Positions 10,857-22,149 of a DNA stretch of 64,000 bases are shown piece by piece. Positions within the stretch are counted from its first letter, which is position 1. Each line of letters opens with the position of its first letter. The position numbers and the translations under genes were made by a program. Source of the stretch: Hevea brasiliensis (Eukaryota > Streptophyta > Magnoliopsida > Malpighiales > Euphorbiaceae); NCBI RefSeq assembly GCF_030052815.1, contig NC_079499.1:87893183-87957182 (forward strand), given 5' to 3'. Under the pieces are notes generated by a model, which had not been told where the DNA came from, made no database searches, and saw only the letters and a list, made by a program, of their open reading frames with translations.

Positions 10857-13800
10857 ATGGAAGATTAGGAACAAGTACAGAACCTACAAGGACAGGTTTC
10901 CGAATTGAAGGATCAGGTCTCAGAACTTATGAGACTAATGAGGGAGATGTCCCAAAATAAACCCACTTCAGAACCTAACCTACCATTACCTCCCCCACCA
11001 CCTACAACAAATGATCCGCATCAAGCTTCAACTTCCTTCACCTTTCAGTCACCTATCCCGGATCCGACAATCACTGTCAATCCGGCTACTATAAATAATG
11101 ACCTACCTTTCTCCCATTACCCGGCTATCTCAAATGCCGACCCATACCCTTCAATACTGATCCCTCCGGTTCACTCCACCCCTCATTTCCCAGCTGGGGG
11201 AGTATCTTTTGCAGTAGGAGGAGAAAATAAGGCCAGGGAAAACGAGAAGTCATGCGCTCTAGAGGAAAGATTGAGAGCAATAGAGGGACTGAACATGTAT
11301 GGTTCAGTCGATGTGGCGTCACTGAGATTGGTGCCAGATGTGGTGGTGCCACCTAAATTCAAAGTCCCGGATTTCGACAAGTAAACCGGGAACTCAAATC
11401 CCCGCATTCACCTGGCAACCTACATTGCCAAAATGTCTGCCTTGACGGAAGATGACAGACTTCTCATCCACTTCTTTCACGAGAGCCTCTCTAGAGCAGC
11501 CCTGAGATGGTGCATACAGTTGGATAGGAGCAAACTGCGCTCCTGGAAGGATTTAGCTGATGCATTCTTGAAACAGTACAAATTTAACTGTGATGTGGCC
11601 CCTATAAGGAGGGACCTCCAAAACCTGGTGCAGAGAGACAGGGAAAGCTTCAAGGAATATGCCCAAAGATGGAGAGAGAAGGCTGCAGAAGTATATCCTC
11701 CAGTGACCGATAATGAATTATGCTCCCTGTTCATCGAAATATTGAAGGCTCCTTACTTCAATTTGATGATTGGAAATACTTCCAACAGCTTGTCTGACAT
11801 CATCCAAGCCGGTGAAGGGATAGAAGCTAACTTAAGAATGGGATGGCTGCAGGAGTTGACTGAGAATCCTGTAAAGAAAACTGCTAGTTTTGGCAAGAAG
11901 AAGGAGGGTGATGTGCATTCCATCACCCGTCAGAATAATTATTCTCCATTTCCCCAAAATAACTACCGGCCATGTCCTCCCCTTCATGGCCAAACAGTTG
12001 CAAACATTCCACCTCCTCTCCCAAATTATCCACACCCACGCCCATAATGCCCACCATCTACAAATTACCAACCTAGACCACCTCCTCCACCTACCCAACC
12101 CAGGCCACCTCAAAATAGTCCCAAACCACCAAGAAACCCTGATCCACCCCTTCCCCTCCCACTCAGTGAAATATACCGATACCTCGTCGGTATAAACTAG
12201 ATTGTACCAGTTCCCCTAGACCCAATTCAGCCACCATACCCCAGGTGGTATGATGCCACTGCCCGTTGTGAATATCATGGAGGGGCACAAGGGCATTCAA
12301 CTGACAACTGCAGGGCACTCAGAGGGAGAGTGCATGCTTTAATCCGGAATGGGTGGTTGAAGATTGAGGGAAATGGTTCCCTCCCCAATGTTACCTCAAA
12401 CCCGTTGCCCAATCATAATGCGGGCAATGGAGTAAACATGATAGAACCGGATGGAGAGAGGTTGGCACCAGAGGTAGAATAGCTAATTCCTCACTTTGAG
12501 GAAATTTTTGCCATGGCAATGAGGGAAGGTTACCTTTTCCCTCAGGTATCGGAATCAGGAAAAGGTACGGGATGTCCTTACTATGGAGGGGCAGCTGATC
12601 ATGAGCTGCAAGACTGTGAGGGATTCCGGCAAGAGGTCCATAATTTGCTGTCCCTCAAAATTTTAAGATGCCAAAGGAGATCGAAAGTGGAGGACGAAGT
12701 AAATACCGCCAGGTTTGGCCAGAATACCTCTACCCCCAATCCTAGATTAACCTTCTCTATCCCCAATGCCCCAATGCCCTCACCACCAGTAACGATTATC
12801 CGAACCCTGCCTCAGCTCCCAGTCACAAATACTCATGCTGTCCCTTAGAACTACAATTTTCAAGTTTTCACCCAAGGAGCATCGAGCAGTACGTCGGCTC
12901 CTAATCTTACTTCACCTCTGGCACCTCCAAAACCGTGTTTCACTCCCCATGAGCACTTCAGAATAACTTATGCCGGACCTACCAGCAATACTACTCCCCA
13001 ACCTAATCCTCAGCCCGTTGCTGCCACAAAATCCTCCCCACCTAAGCAAGAAATCGAGTTTATAACTCGAAGTGGGAGATGTTACGGGAACGAAGAGAAA
13101 GAAAAGAAGAAGGGGAAAGTAAAAATGGGAGAATTACAAAAGAACACAGAAGAGGAGATTGAAAAAACGGGGGAAGTAGAACCCGCCGGGCCTAAAGAAG
13201 AGGAGGAGCTGTTGCTCCAAATAATGAAGCAGAGTGAGTACGATGTGGTGGAACAATTGAGAAAGACACCTGCCCGAATATCACTGTTATCGCCGATTTT
13301 GAGCTCTGAGGTGCACCGTCATGCCTTGCAGAAAGTCCTGGATCAGGCCTTTGTGAACCCCGACATCACACCGGGGCAGTTCGAGAAGATAGTAGGACAA
13401 ATCCAGGCATCCAGTTTTGTCACTTTTTCTAAAGAAGAGATAGATCCTGCAGGCTTGGCACACACTAAAGCCCTCCATGTGATAGTGAAATGTAAAGGTT
13501 GTATAGTGGCCAAGGTCCTAATTGATAACGGATTAGCCCTCAATGTACTGCCTAGTGCTACCTTGGCTAGGCTACCAGTTGACCAATCAGATATACGTCA
13601 AAGTGCTATGGTGGTAAGAGCCTTTGACGGTACAAGAAGAGGAGTGTTGGGAGACATCGACTTGCCACTTCAAATTGGCGCATGTACCTTCAACGTCACA
13701 TTCCAGGTGATGAACATTGAACCGGCCTACACTATGTTGCTGGGGAGGCCGTGGATCCATTCAGCGAATGCCGTTCCTTCAATCTTGCATCAGAAGATAA

Positions 13801-14369
13801 AGTACATCATGGACGGCAAAATCATCACTGTGAGAGGGGAAGAAGCCATTTTGGTCACCAAGCCACAATCACTTCCTTATGTGGAAGCGGCTGAGGAGTC
13901 GTTGGAAAGCTCCTTCCAGGCCCTTGAACTACAAGAAACCAAAAATGAAGGGGCTATGGCTATGGTAGCCAAGATAATGTCGAGGAATGGGTATGAAGAA
14001 GGCAAAGGCCTAGGCGCCACGTTACAAGGAATTGTTGAACCTATACCGGCTATCCAGAAGGTGGGCCGTTGCGGTTTGGGATTTGAGGAAGATGCCCTCA
14101 TAGATGGACAGTTCTGGATGATAAACAGACTTCGGGATCAGAGATTTGACCAGAAAGTCGGGAGAATGAAAGTAGTCCCGAGAATCACAGAGGTTTTCAC
14201 TAAACCGGTCATCAAAAATCCAACAGAGGTTGAAGAATCACCTGATGAACCATCCATCGATGTCATGCACTTGGATTCCTTGTATGAGGCTCTGGTCTTG
14301 CCAATAGCTGAGGGGCAAGAGTTGGACAACTGGACGGCAGAGGACATCCCTGTACTTAATTTCGAGTAA
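10857..14369 (+). pseudogene. gag-pro: Ogre gag-protease
   Basis: A single frame from ATG 10857 to TAA 14369, broken by six in-frame stops at 10866, 11382, 12045, 12198, 12480 and 12846 but by no frameshift. Order: an N-terminal coiled coil (LKDQVSELMRLMREMSQ); a Pro-rich linker; FKVPDFDK leading into the gag capsid-like core (FFHESLSRAALRWCIQL, DAFLKQYKFN); a Pro-rich region; then two zinc-finger-like blocks, CEYHGGAQGHSTDNC and a degraded CPYYGGAADHELQDC in which an expected Cys is Tyr. The protease follows with active-site IDNG in VLIDNGLALNVLPS (~13520) and LLGRPWIHS. DNG in place of DTG/DSG is usual in these elements. Near 13950-14090 a Gly-rich block (RNGYEEGKGLGATLQG, then GRCGLGFE) is a G-patch motif, an RNA-related module known after protease in some retroelements. 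The ORF1-side neighbour and the gap to RT fit the Ogre order. Confidence 0.85.
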
Positions 14370-14656
14370 AGTACCTTTGGTTATCTACACTTGATCATTT
14401 TGTCCATGATGGCAAGTGTAACATTGTAAATGGACCCTTTTCTTATGTCATGAATTTTTAATGAATTAATAGCACATTTATTTCCAATTCTTTTTTTTTT
14501 TTTTGCTCTCCATTTGAATTCCATCCTTATAATATATTCTATTTTCGTTTATTTAAGACCATTCATCAATTAACACCTAATAATTCAATAGACTCAGAAA
14601 TTCCTCTGGTTAATTTTGAAATCCCCATAACTGCCATTACTTCAACTGATTCTGAG
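14367..14656 (+). other. Intron-like gap between protease and RT
   Basis: Ogre elements carry an intron between protease and RT. Here the gag-pro frame closes at 14369, where GA|GTAAAGTACC offers a donor. The gap contains a T tract (~14490-14505) and other pyrimidine-rich DNA, as expected before an acceptor. The RT frame is open from about 14560 and repeats a LVNFE-like peptide resembling the VLNFE end of gag-pro. I could not find an AG acceptor that joins the two frames cleanly, so exact borders are unassigned. Decay of the copy may have shifted the phase. Confidence 0.5.
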
Positions 14657-17600
14657 GTGGAGCTCACAGAAGAAAGGGATGAAAGGGATGAACCTTCCCT
14701 AGTGCCTTGTGGAGACAAAACGCATACCATAAACTTAGGCACAGAAGAAGTGAAAAGGGAACTTAAGGTAGTGGAAAGTGAAGAATTGGGAGATATGATC
14801 AGTTTGCTCAGGGAATTCCTAGATGTATTTTCATGGAGCTATGATGATATGGTTGGTTTGGACCCCCAGATAGTGACGCATAAAATTCCCCTAATTCAGG
14901 GGACAGTCCCAGTAAAGCAAAAGCTAAGAAGAATGAATCCTGACACACTGCTCAAAGTTAGGGATGAGGTCAAGAAACAGTATGATGCTGGATTCTTGGA
15001 AGTAGTCAAATATCCCCAATGGATAGCTAACGTTGTCCCAGTAATGAAGAAAGACGGGAGAGTTAGGGTATGTGTTGACTATAGGGATCTTAATAAAGCA
15101 AGCTTGAAAGATGATTTCCCTCTCCCTCACATTGATGTGTTAGTAGACAGCGCAACAGGATTAGGCCGGTGTTCGTGCATCGATGGGGCATCAGGGTACA
15201 ATCAAATCCCAATGGATGAGGTAGACAAGGAGAAAACTGCCTTTATCACTCAATGGGGGGTATTTTGCTATCAGGTCATGCCTTTCAGATTAAAAAATGC
15301 TGGAGCCACCTACCAACGCGCCATGGTCACATTATTCCACGATATAATACATAAAGAAGTGGAGATGTACGTGGATGATATGATCATCAAAACCCGGGAA
15401 GCGGAGAGCCATGTACAGGTGATGAGGAAAGTATTCGAGAGACTCAGGAAATATCAGCTGAAACTGAACCCTGCCAAGTGCATATTCGGACCTAGATCTG
15501 GGAAATTGTTGGGATTCATAGTAAGTGAGAAGGGAATAGAAGTTGATTCGGACAAAGTCTGAGCTATTCCAGAGATGCCATCCCCAAAAACAGAAAGAGA
15601 GGTACGTAGTTTCTTGGGGAAATTGAACTACATATCAAGGTTTATCTCTAATCTCACCGCTAAGGCTGAGCCTATCTTTAGACTACTCCGAAAGAATAAC
15701 ACCACTCAATGGGATTCAGTTTGTCAAGAGGCTTTCGAGAAAATCAAGCATTACCTGTCAAACCCACCAGCATTGGTTCCACTAGTGGCTAGAAGACCTC
15801 TGATTCTGTATATGACAGTCCAACAAAACTCAATGTGATGTGTTTTGGGGCAACATGATGATACCGGCCGGAAGGAAAGAGCAATTTATTACCTGAGCAA
15901 AAAGTTCAATGATTGTGAGTCAAGGTATTCTTTCCTAGAGAAAACTTGCTGCGCACTAGCTTGGACAGCGAATCGCCTCAAGCACTACATGTTGAATCAC
16001 AAGACATGGCTCATTTCCAGAATGGATCCCATCAAGTATGTATTCGAAAGCCCATTCGTGCCGGGAAGGATAGCCAAATGGCAGATCATACTCTCCCAAT
16101 ATGACATTGTCTATATGACCCGGAAAGCGGTGAGGGGTAGCGTGATCGCTGATCTCTTAGCAGAAAACCCCATATAGGATTACGAAGCTCTGGACTTTGA
16201 GTTCCCTGATGAGCATATTAATGAAGTAGACTGCGGAGAAGAAAAGCCAGCTGATGTTTGGGAAATGTATTTCGACGGAGCTGTCAATTTGTTTGGTAAT
16301 GGAATCGGAGCTGTATTGATATCACCGGATGGGAAACACTTTCCGATAGCTATCAAGTTGAGATTTGACTGCACCAACAACATCGCAGAATATGAAGCTT
16401 GCGTAATGGGTCTATAAGCTGCTATCGAAATGAAATTCAGAAAGTTGTAGGTGTATGGAGACTCGGCCCTGATTATTTATCAAGTCAAGGGAGAATGGCA
16501 AACTAAAGATCCGAAGCTAATCCCCTATTAGAAGTATTTACTGGAGCTGACTAAGAAATTCGAGGAAATCTCTTTCACTCACCTCAGTCGAGACAAGAAT
16601 CAATTTGCAGACGCCTTAGCCACCCTGGCTGTTATGACTCAGATGGAAGAAGGACAGACAACCCATGTGCTAAAGATTAAAGCAAGAAGTGAGTCGGCTT
16701 ACTGCTTCATGATCGAAGAAGAACCTGATGGTAAACCTTGGTACCATGACATCTTACTCTACATCAGAACCAGAGAATTCCCCTCTGTGGCAAGCAAAAA
16801 CGAAAAGAGGATGATTCGAAGATTAGCATTGGGATACTTCCCCAGTGGAGAAATCCTATACAAAAGGAGCTCCACCGGTGAATTGTTGAGATGTGTGGAT
16901 GCAAAAGAGGCGAAGAAAATCCTTTTCGAGACTCATGAAGGGAACTGTGCCACCCATACTAATGAGCATATGATGGCTAAGCAAATCATGCGACGAGGAT
17001 ATTTTTGGACTACCATGGAAAAAGACTGCATTGAGTATTTCTGAAGGTGCCATAAGTGTCAAATCTACGCGGATCCGATAAATGTTCCGCCTCACCAACT
17101 GTTCAATCTCATTTCGCCATGGCCTTTCGCAATGTGAGGCATTGATGTGATTGGTCCCATCAACCCTAAGGCATCCAATGGGCATAGATTTATCCTGGTG
17201 GCTATCGATTATTTTTCTAAATGGGTCAAAGCGACATCATATGCTCACATTACGCAGAACACATTTCTCAAATTCCTCAGAAATAATATTATCTGCCGAC
17301 ACGGTCTCCCCAATGAAATTGTCACTGACAACGCCAAGAACTTGAATGGCCCAAAGATCCAGAAGTTATGTGACCAATACAAGATTCGACATCTCAATTC
17401 CTCCCCATACCGGCCCCAAATGAATGGAGTAGTGGAAGCCGCAAACAAAAATCTTAAGAGGATAATTCGGAAAATGACGGTCACATATAGGGATTGGCAT
17501 GATATGCTTCCCTACGCTCTTCACACTTACCGGACTTCTGTAAGGACCTCAACTGGTGCAACTCCTTATTCGTTGGTTTATGGGATGGAGGTTGTATTAC

Positions 17601-17986
17601 CCATTGAGGTAGAAATTCCTTCTCTAAGAATTCTAAAAGAATCGGGGATTGATGAGTCAGAATGGATCCAATCAAGGTTAGACCAATTAAATTTGCTAGA
17701 TGAGAAGAGGCTAACGGCGGCATGTCACGGACAACTGTACCAAAGAAGAATGGCCAGGGCATTTAACAAAGGTGTTCGCCTACGTGAATTTCAACCTGGG
17801 GACTTAGTTCTGAAGAAAGTATTGCCAACTCAAAACGATCCCCGGGGTAAATGGTCACCAACCTACGAGGGTCCCTATGTGGTTAAAAAAGCATTTTCAG
17901 GTGGGGCCTTGATCTTGACCCACATGGACGGTGAAGAATTTCCAAGACCTGTAAATGCTGACACCGTCAAGAGATACTATACCTAA
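14657..17986 (+). pseudogene. pol: Ogre pol: RT, RNase H, integrase
   Basis: One frame across 3.3 kb ending at TAA 17986, with in-frame stops at 15560 (TGA), 15836 (TGA), 16175 (TAG), 16415 (TAA), 16448 (TAG), 16529 (TAG), 17042 (TGA) and 17135 (TGA) and no frameshift. The start given is simply the first GTG of the open stretch. RT: VCVDYRDLNKASL, IDGASGYNQIPM and the catalytic YVDD at ~15370. MPFRLKNAGATYQ has Arg where Gly is normal. A first RNase H region follows; near 16270 MYFDGAVN begins an archaeal-type RNase H (GIGAVLISPDGK, NNIAEYEA), typical of the Tat lineage. Integrase: an HHCC finger (HEGNCATHTNEH ... CHKC), then Asp in GIDVIGP, Asp in VTDNAKNL and Glu in GVVEAANKNLKR, and a C terminus with GKWSPTYEGPYVV. 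This would have copied genomic RNA and inserted the cDNA. The stops make it inactive. Confidence 0.9.
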
Positions 17987-18009
17987 AAAAAAAAAAAAAA
18001 AAAAGAGTA

Positions 18010-18132
18010 GGGATGAAAACCCGAAAGGGCGCTCCTAGCAAAATGTGTGAAAGAAGGCGAAAACCCTCGAAGGGCGCTTTCTGAAAAATGAGTAAAGGAC
18101 GAAAACCCGAAAGGGCGTCATGAAAGAGCGAG

Positions 18133-18199
<67 letters not shown>

Positions 18200-18675
18200 G
18201 TGAAAACCCGAAAGGGCATCCCAAGAACCAAAAGGAGAAATAAGGAACGGGGCAATGAAACCAAGGATGGAAATAAACCGTCATGGCATGAGGCTTCAGA
18301 GTACTTGAAATAATGGCAGTTAAAAGACTTCAAAGCTAACTACAAGGAATATGTGAGATCTATCCTTGTACCCTTCTCCTTTGACACTGTACCTTTGTTT
18401 CCTAAAACCATAATAAAGTCATATTTTCCTATCTATTTACTTTTATCCTTCCTCCTTTAACATTGCCCTTCTTTAATCTTTTTTACCTGATGTGCTATTA
18501 ATCATTTAAAATTTTGCTATAAGATTTGGATTTGAAATTGATAATCTCACATACTTTACTATGAGATTTGCAGGGAATGGCCTAAAAAAAAAAAAAAAAC
18601 TAGAAGTGAAAACCTGGAAGGACGCTTCTAGTCAAATGGACGAAGGGAAAGTGAAAACCCGCAAGGGCGCTTTTC
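18010..18675 (+). repeat. Dispersed GAAAACCCGAAAGGGCG hairpin units (x6)
   Basis: Six occurrences at about 18014, 18059, 18101, 18201, 18606 and 18651. The core CCC-GAAA-GGG can form a stem closed by a GNRA-type tetraloop in RNA. The units are separated by ~42-45 bp within each cluster. Variants (CCCTCGAAGGG, CCTGGAAGG, CCCGCAAGGG) mostly keep pairing. Confidence 0.7.
18136..18196 (+). repeat. (AT)n microsatellite, ~61 bp
   Basis: Uninterrupted alternating AT for about 30 units in the 3' UTR. Coding frames crossing it are artefacts. Confidence 0.97.
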
Positions 18676-18828
18676 GCAAAATAAGAAGAAAGTCAAGGGA
18701 CATCCGAAGAAATGAGGTCGTAGGCCAAGTCTTGTAACTTGTCCTCCATTAATCATCGGCTTTCGGGATCCTGTTAAGTACACTTCATCGGGGAAGAACT
18801 TCTTGTGTCGAGATTAGGCTTGCTTTGT

Positions 18829-19395
18829 AAGTTGATTTTAATTTCATGCATTTAAATTTCATGTTATCAACCTCTGGTTCCTTAATCTAAGTTGATTTAG
18901 TTTCATGCATTTAAATTTCCTGCTATCAACCTCTGGTTCCTTGATCTAAGTTGATTTTAATTTCATGCATTTAAATTTCATGTTATCAACCTCTGGTTCC
19001 TTGATCTAAGTTGATTTTAATTTCGTGCATTTAAATTTCATGCTATCAACCTCTGGTTCCTTGATCTAAGTTGATTTTAATTTCATGCATTTAAATTTCC
19101 TGCTATCAACCTCTAGTTCCTTGATCTAAGTTGATTTTAATTTCATGCATTTAAATTTCCTATTATCAACCTCTGGTTCCTTGATCTAAGTTGATTTTAA
19201 TTTTATGCATTTAAATTTCCTGCTATCAACCTCTGGTTCCTTGATCTAAGACGATTTTAATTTCATGCATTTAAATTTCCTGTTATCAACCTCTGGTTCC
19301 TTGATCTAAGTTGATTTTAATTTCATGCATTTAAATTTCCTGCTATCAACCTCTGGTTCCTTTATCTAAGTTGATTTTAATTTTCTAGCATTTTA
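18829..19395 (+). repeat. 60 bp tandem repeat, ~9.5 copies
   Basis: Unit: TTGATTTTAATTTCATGCAT followed by TTAAATTTCCTGCTATCAAC and CTCTGGTTCCTTGATCTAAG. The period is 60 bp (59 in the first copy), with only one or a few substitutions per unit. The array ends ~155 bp before the polypurine tract. Subterminal tandem repeats are frequent in Tat elements. Confidence 0.95.
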
Positions 19396-19549
19396 ATTTC
19401 CTGTGACCAACCTCAAGGTTTCAACCCAAGTGGATTTTAGCCTCCGGACTTTAACTTCAAATTTCAAATTTTAAATCGTCCAAAATATGGGTCTGAATCT
19501 TTACATAATTCCTAAATGGGAAAATTTTTCCCTTCAATAGAAATTATGT

Positions 19550-19562
19550 AAAGAAGGGCAGC
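19550..19562 (+). other. Polypurine tract of Ogre element
   Basis: AAAGAAGGGCAGC directly abuts the LTR start TGTAGACACC. Its position and purine content support a plus-strand primer. Confidence 0.7.
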
Positions 19563-20119
19563 TGTAGACACCATATTTTGGCCGATCCCCCGAAATTAAT
19601 AAACTTTGAAGCCGATCCCTAACACAGTCCCTTTTGCCAACCAACCACACTTCCGATCTCCCCTCAAAAAGAATTTAATTAATACCAAGTCTCCAGGTCA
19701 TTTAAAGCCTCACCGATCCCTCAATCCAATTCTCGAGTCCCCTGATCATTTAATCATATTTTCGATCTTTCTTGTCAAATAAGATTGAACCAACATAAGG
19801 CCTTCGTACCACCAGTCTTATTGCCGATCTCTCATTTAAAAATTTGAGAATGATAAAGGTTTCGACTCGGTTTAAAGATGATCCCGATCTTAAGTGTTCA
19901 AAGCCAAATTTCTAATTTTAATTAAGTCCCGTTTCGTAACTGATCTCATGCATATTGTGTTTTTCGATCTCCTACACTTAGATTAATAATCACTTTCAGT
20001 TGTCATTCTAATATGTTCAAACAATCAAGTGCTTACGCAATTTAGAAATTTTCCGATCACAATCAATCATTGAACAAAAGGGGAACTTTCATTTCATTTC
20101 ATTTCAAAATTTATACAAG

Positions 20120-21986
20120 TCATTCGGCTGGGGGATCGCCCCCAGCCTGAACTACATGTTGTTCATTTTCTCTCTCACCTTCAGCCTCCTCTTCGCTATC
20201 CTCACCTTCGTCCTCGGGAGCCAGGTTGGCCATCCAGGAGAAGTCCTCCTCAGGATAACGCTTCTTGAGCTCAGCCAGGAGATCTCTATGAGCATTCACA
20301 TAAGTGCCTGCCACTCCGACCACCATTTCTTCTTCTTTCGCCTTGAGCTCCTCAGCAAGATGAGCGAGTTGAGCAGCTTCATCAGCTCGGAGCGCCTGAA
20401 CTCCCTCGAGAACACGATCTCGCTCGGCCAAAACATGAGCTTGCTCGGCTAGCTTGTCCTCATAGAACTTCATTCATCCCTCAATTTGAGATATGTAGTC
20501 CTGAGCGGACGAAAGTTGGGATCGGAGAGAAAACATCTCATGACTCATCCTCTCGACTTCCTTACCCAGGCGATGAGCCTTCTCCCGGACCATGTGCTGG
20601 TTCACCAAACACTCCACGTTCATGCTCATAGATCTGGTCAAGATATCATCAAGGTTATCCGGAGACAGCCTATCCCGATCTTCTCGAAGACAGATGGAGG
20701 ATGCTAAGACCTTGGCGAAACCAGGGTTCTTTCGAACCGTACGATTTTTCTCCAACGAGTGGATCAGCACTTGGGCACCGCGGGAAAGGGACCTTACAGG
20801 AGGTTGGGAAGGACCCCCTTCCACACTCGGAGCGACTGGAGGAGGTGGAGGCGGCTCTTCTCGGCGAGGAGGAGATCGGACCACTTCTATGACCGGAGGC
20901 CCAGAAGGTTGAGACGAGCCTTCCTGTATTTCCCCGGGCTCATGACCAGGTGTTTGAAGCAGCTCGAAACGCTTCATCTCCCATACTTTCCAGGAGATCT
21001 CTCTCTTCCACTTCCGGCTCTCCTTAGAGGCTTCGCCGCTTGCCATACCTGCACAAAGAAGAGGTCAGTGAGATCGCTAAGGTCCAAAGATCTGAGATAT
21101 AGAAAATACCGATGCCGAGATCAGAGAGCTGAAGCCCACGATCTTGATCGGTGACCAGCTGCATAGTCCAATGGTGTAACTCGGCCGTCACTGCATCCAA
21201 AAAAGAGAACTTTTCTCTGGACGCCTGCTCCTTCAACTCCATTACCATTGCACCCTCTTCCCTATTTAGGGCGATGTGCTTCGTAAGCAAGGGACCCTGA
21301 TGTTGCCAGCTCCGAGGGAAGCCCTCAAAAGCGTTCGGAATTTTGCTCCTTAAGATGAAGAAGCAGTTCTTCCAATTCTTCAAGGAGGAAGGCAGGTCTG
21401 TAAAAAGCCCACAATGGGGTTTCGCCTGGAAGAACCAATACTCGTCGTCCTTTCGACAAGTTAGCCGGTGCAGTTCAGCGAACACCTTAGCTGTAGGTCG
21501 GAGCCCCTAAGCTCGGCATAGGCCTCGGAAGGCTACTAAGATCCGCCACGAGTTCGGGTGAACTTGGGCGATGCACACTTGGTGATATTTCAAAACTTCT
21601 TTGAAGAAGTCATCCAAAGGGAACCACAGACCGGCCTTTAATTGTTCTTCATAGACCACGATCATATCGTTCTCCTCGAAGAAGTGATCGGCACGAAGAT
21701 CGCCGTGATACTTAATCAATTCATAGGAATTGGGTCGGATGTTGTACTCTTGGCTGAACGACTGCAAGTCAGTTTCTTGCAAGATTGATGGCAGCTCATC
21801 CATGGGAAGATTTTCCCTCCACGAAGAAGGCACATGCCTTGATGGTGCTGGTTGTCCCCGAGCTGGAATGGAGACCCTAGGAAGTTCAGGCTGCGCGCTT
21901 GGTCCGACCACCTCTACCTCATCGGACGACCACGAGAGCTGAATGGAAGGGGGGTTTACTGCTCTCTGACCCTCGGCACCTCTCAT
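20120..21986 (-). pseudogene. Antisense gene inside LTR (Transposase_28-like, coiled coil)
   Basis: Minus-strand gene with ATG at 21986-21984 (MRGAEGQRAV) and its end at 20120. Removing a 61 nt intron (21109-21049) gives one frame of ~600 codons, interrupted by TAG at 21507-21509 (Lys in the 5' LTR copy) and TGA at 20474-20476 (probably from CGA). Residues ~75-160 (SFSQEYNIRPNSYELI, YEEQLKAGLWFPLDDFF, HPNSWRILVAFRGLC) resemble the plant 'putative gypsy type transposon' domain. A Pro-rich segment follows (PPPPPPVAPSVEGGPSQPP). The C-terminal ~200 residues are coiled coil (LRSQLSSAQDYISQIEG, LAEQAHVLAERDRVLEG), with an acidic tail near PEDEGEDSEEEAEGE. I chose this ATG because an antisense TATA lies ~156 nt upstream; a longer open frame to 22124 starts too near that TATA. 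Extra antisense ORFs with this domain are known in Tat elements, usually between pol and the LTR; here it lies within the LTR. Function unknown. Confidence 0.7.
21049..21109 (-). other. Predicted 61 nt intron of antisense gene
   Basis: Minus strand: donor ATCG|GTATTTTC at 21109, acceptor TTCTTTGTGCAG|GTATGG at 21049. The acceptor has a good pyrimidine tract. Joining makes GGT (Gly) across the border and links the frame ending LSDLGI to MASGEASKESRKW with no stop. Unspliced, the upstream frame runs into a stop at 21024. At 61 nt it is near the lower limit for plant introns. Confidence 0.6.
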
Positions 21987-22141
21987 TTTCAACGGAAATA
22001 GAAAATTTAAACTAAACGAAAGATCAAAACCCTTATCGGAGCTTGATCGGTGTCGGAGGAACTTGAGAAAATGAGAGAATTTGGAAGTTGTTCGCGAGAG
22101 ACTGAAAATGACATAAAGGAGCAACTGGCTAACCCCACCCC

Positions 22142-22149
22142 TATTTATA
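22142..22149 (-). promoter_or_regulatory. Antisense TATA box in 3' LTR
   Basis: TATAAATA on the minus strand in GAGTATAAATAGGGGTGGGG, 156 nt upstream of the antisense ATG. A start ~30 nt below would give a 5' leader of ~125 nt. It is identical in the 5' LTR. Confidence 0.6.

Larger units (their letters stand above)
17987..19549 (+). other. Ogre 3' untranslated region, repeat-rich
   Basis: Non-coding, between the pol stop and the polypurine tract. It opens with an A tract (~17987-18004), then repeated CCCGAAAGGG units, an (AT)n run, a moderately AT-rich stretch, a second cluster of the same units near 18600-18670, and a ~60 bp tandem repeat. The region 18200-18590 otherwise shows nothing recognisable. 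Confidence 0.7.

Noticed and set aside
17967..18333. Open frames across the (AT)n run
   Set aside because: Generated by the microsatellite (Ile-Tyr repeats); no coding evidence.
18829..19395. Regular repeats as a CRISPR array
   Set aside because: The 60 bp units are contiguous with no unique spacers, and the context is a plant retrotransposon.
22007..22124. Upstream extension of the antisense gene (start at 22124)
   Set aside because: It begins only ~18 nt below the antisense TATA box, above the expected transcription start. The ATG at 21986 fits better.
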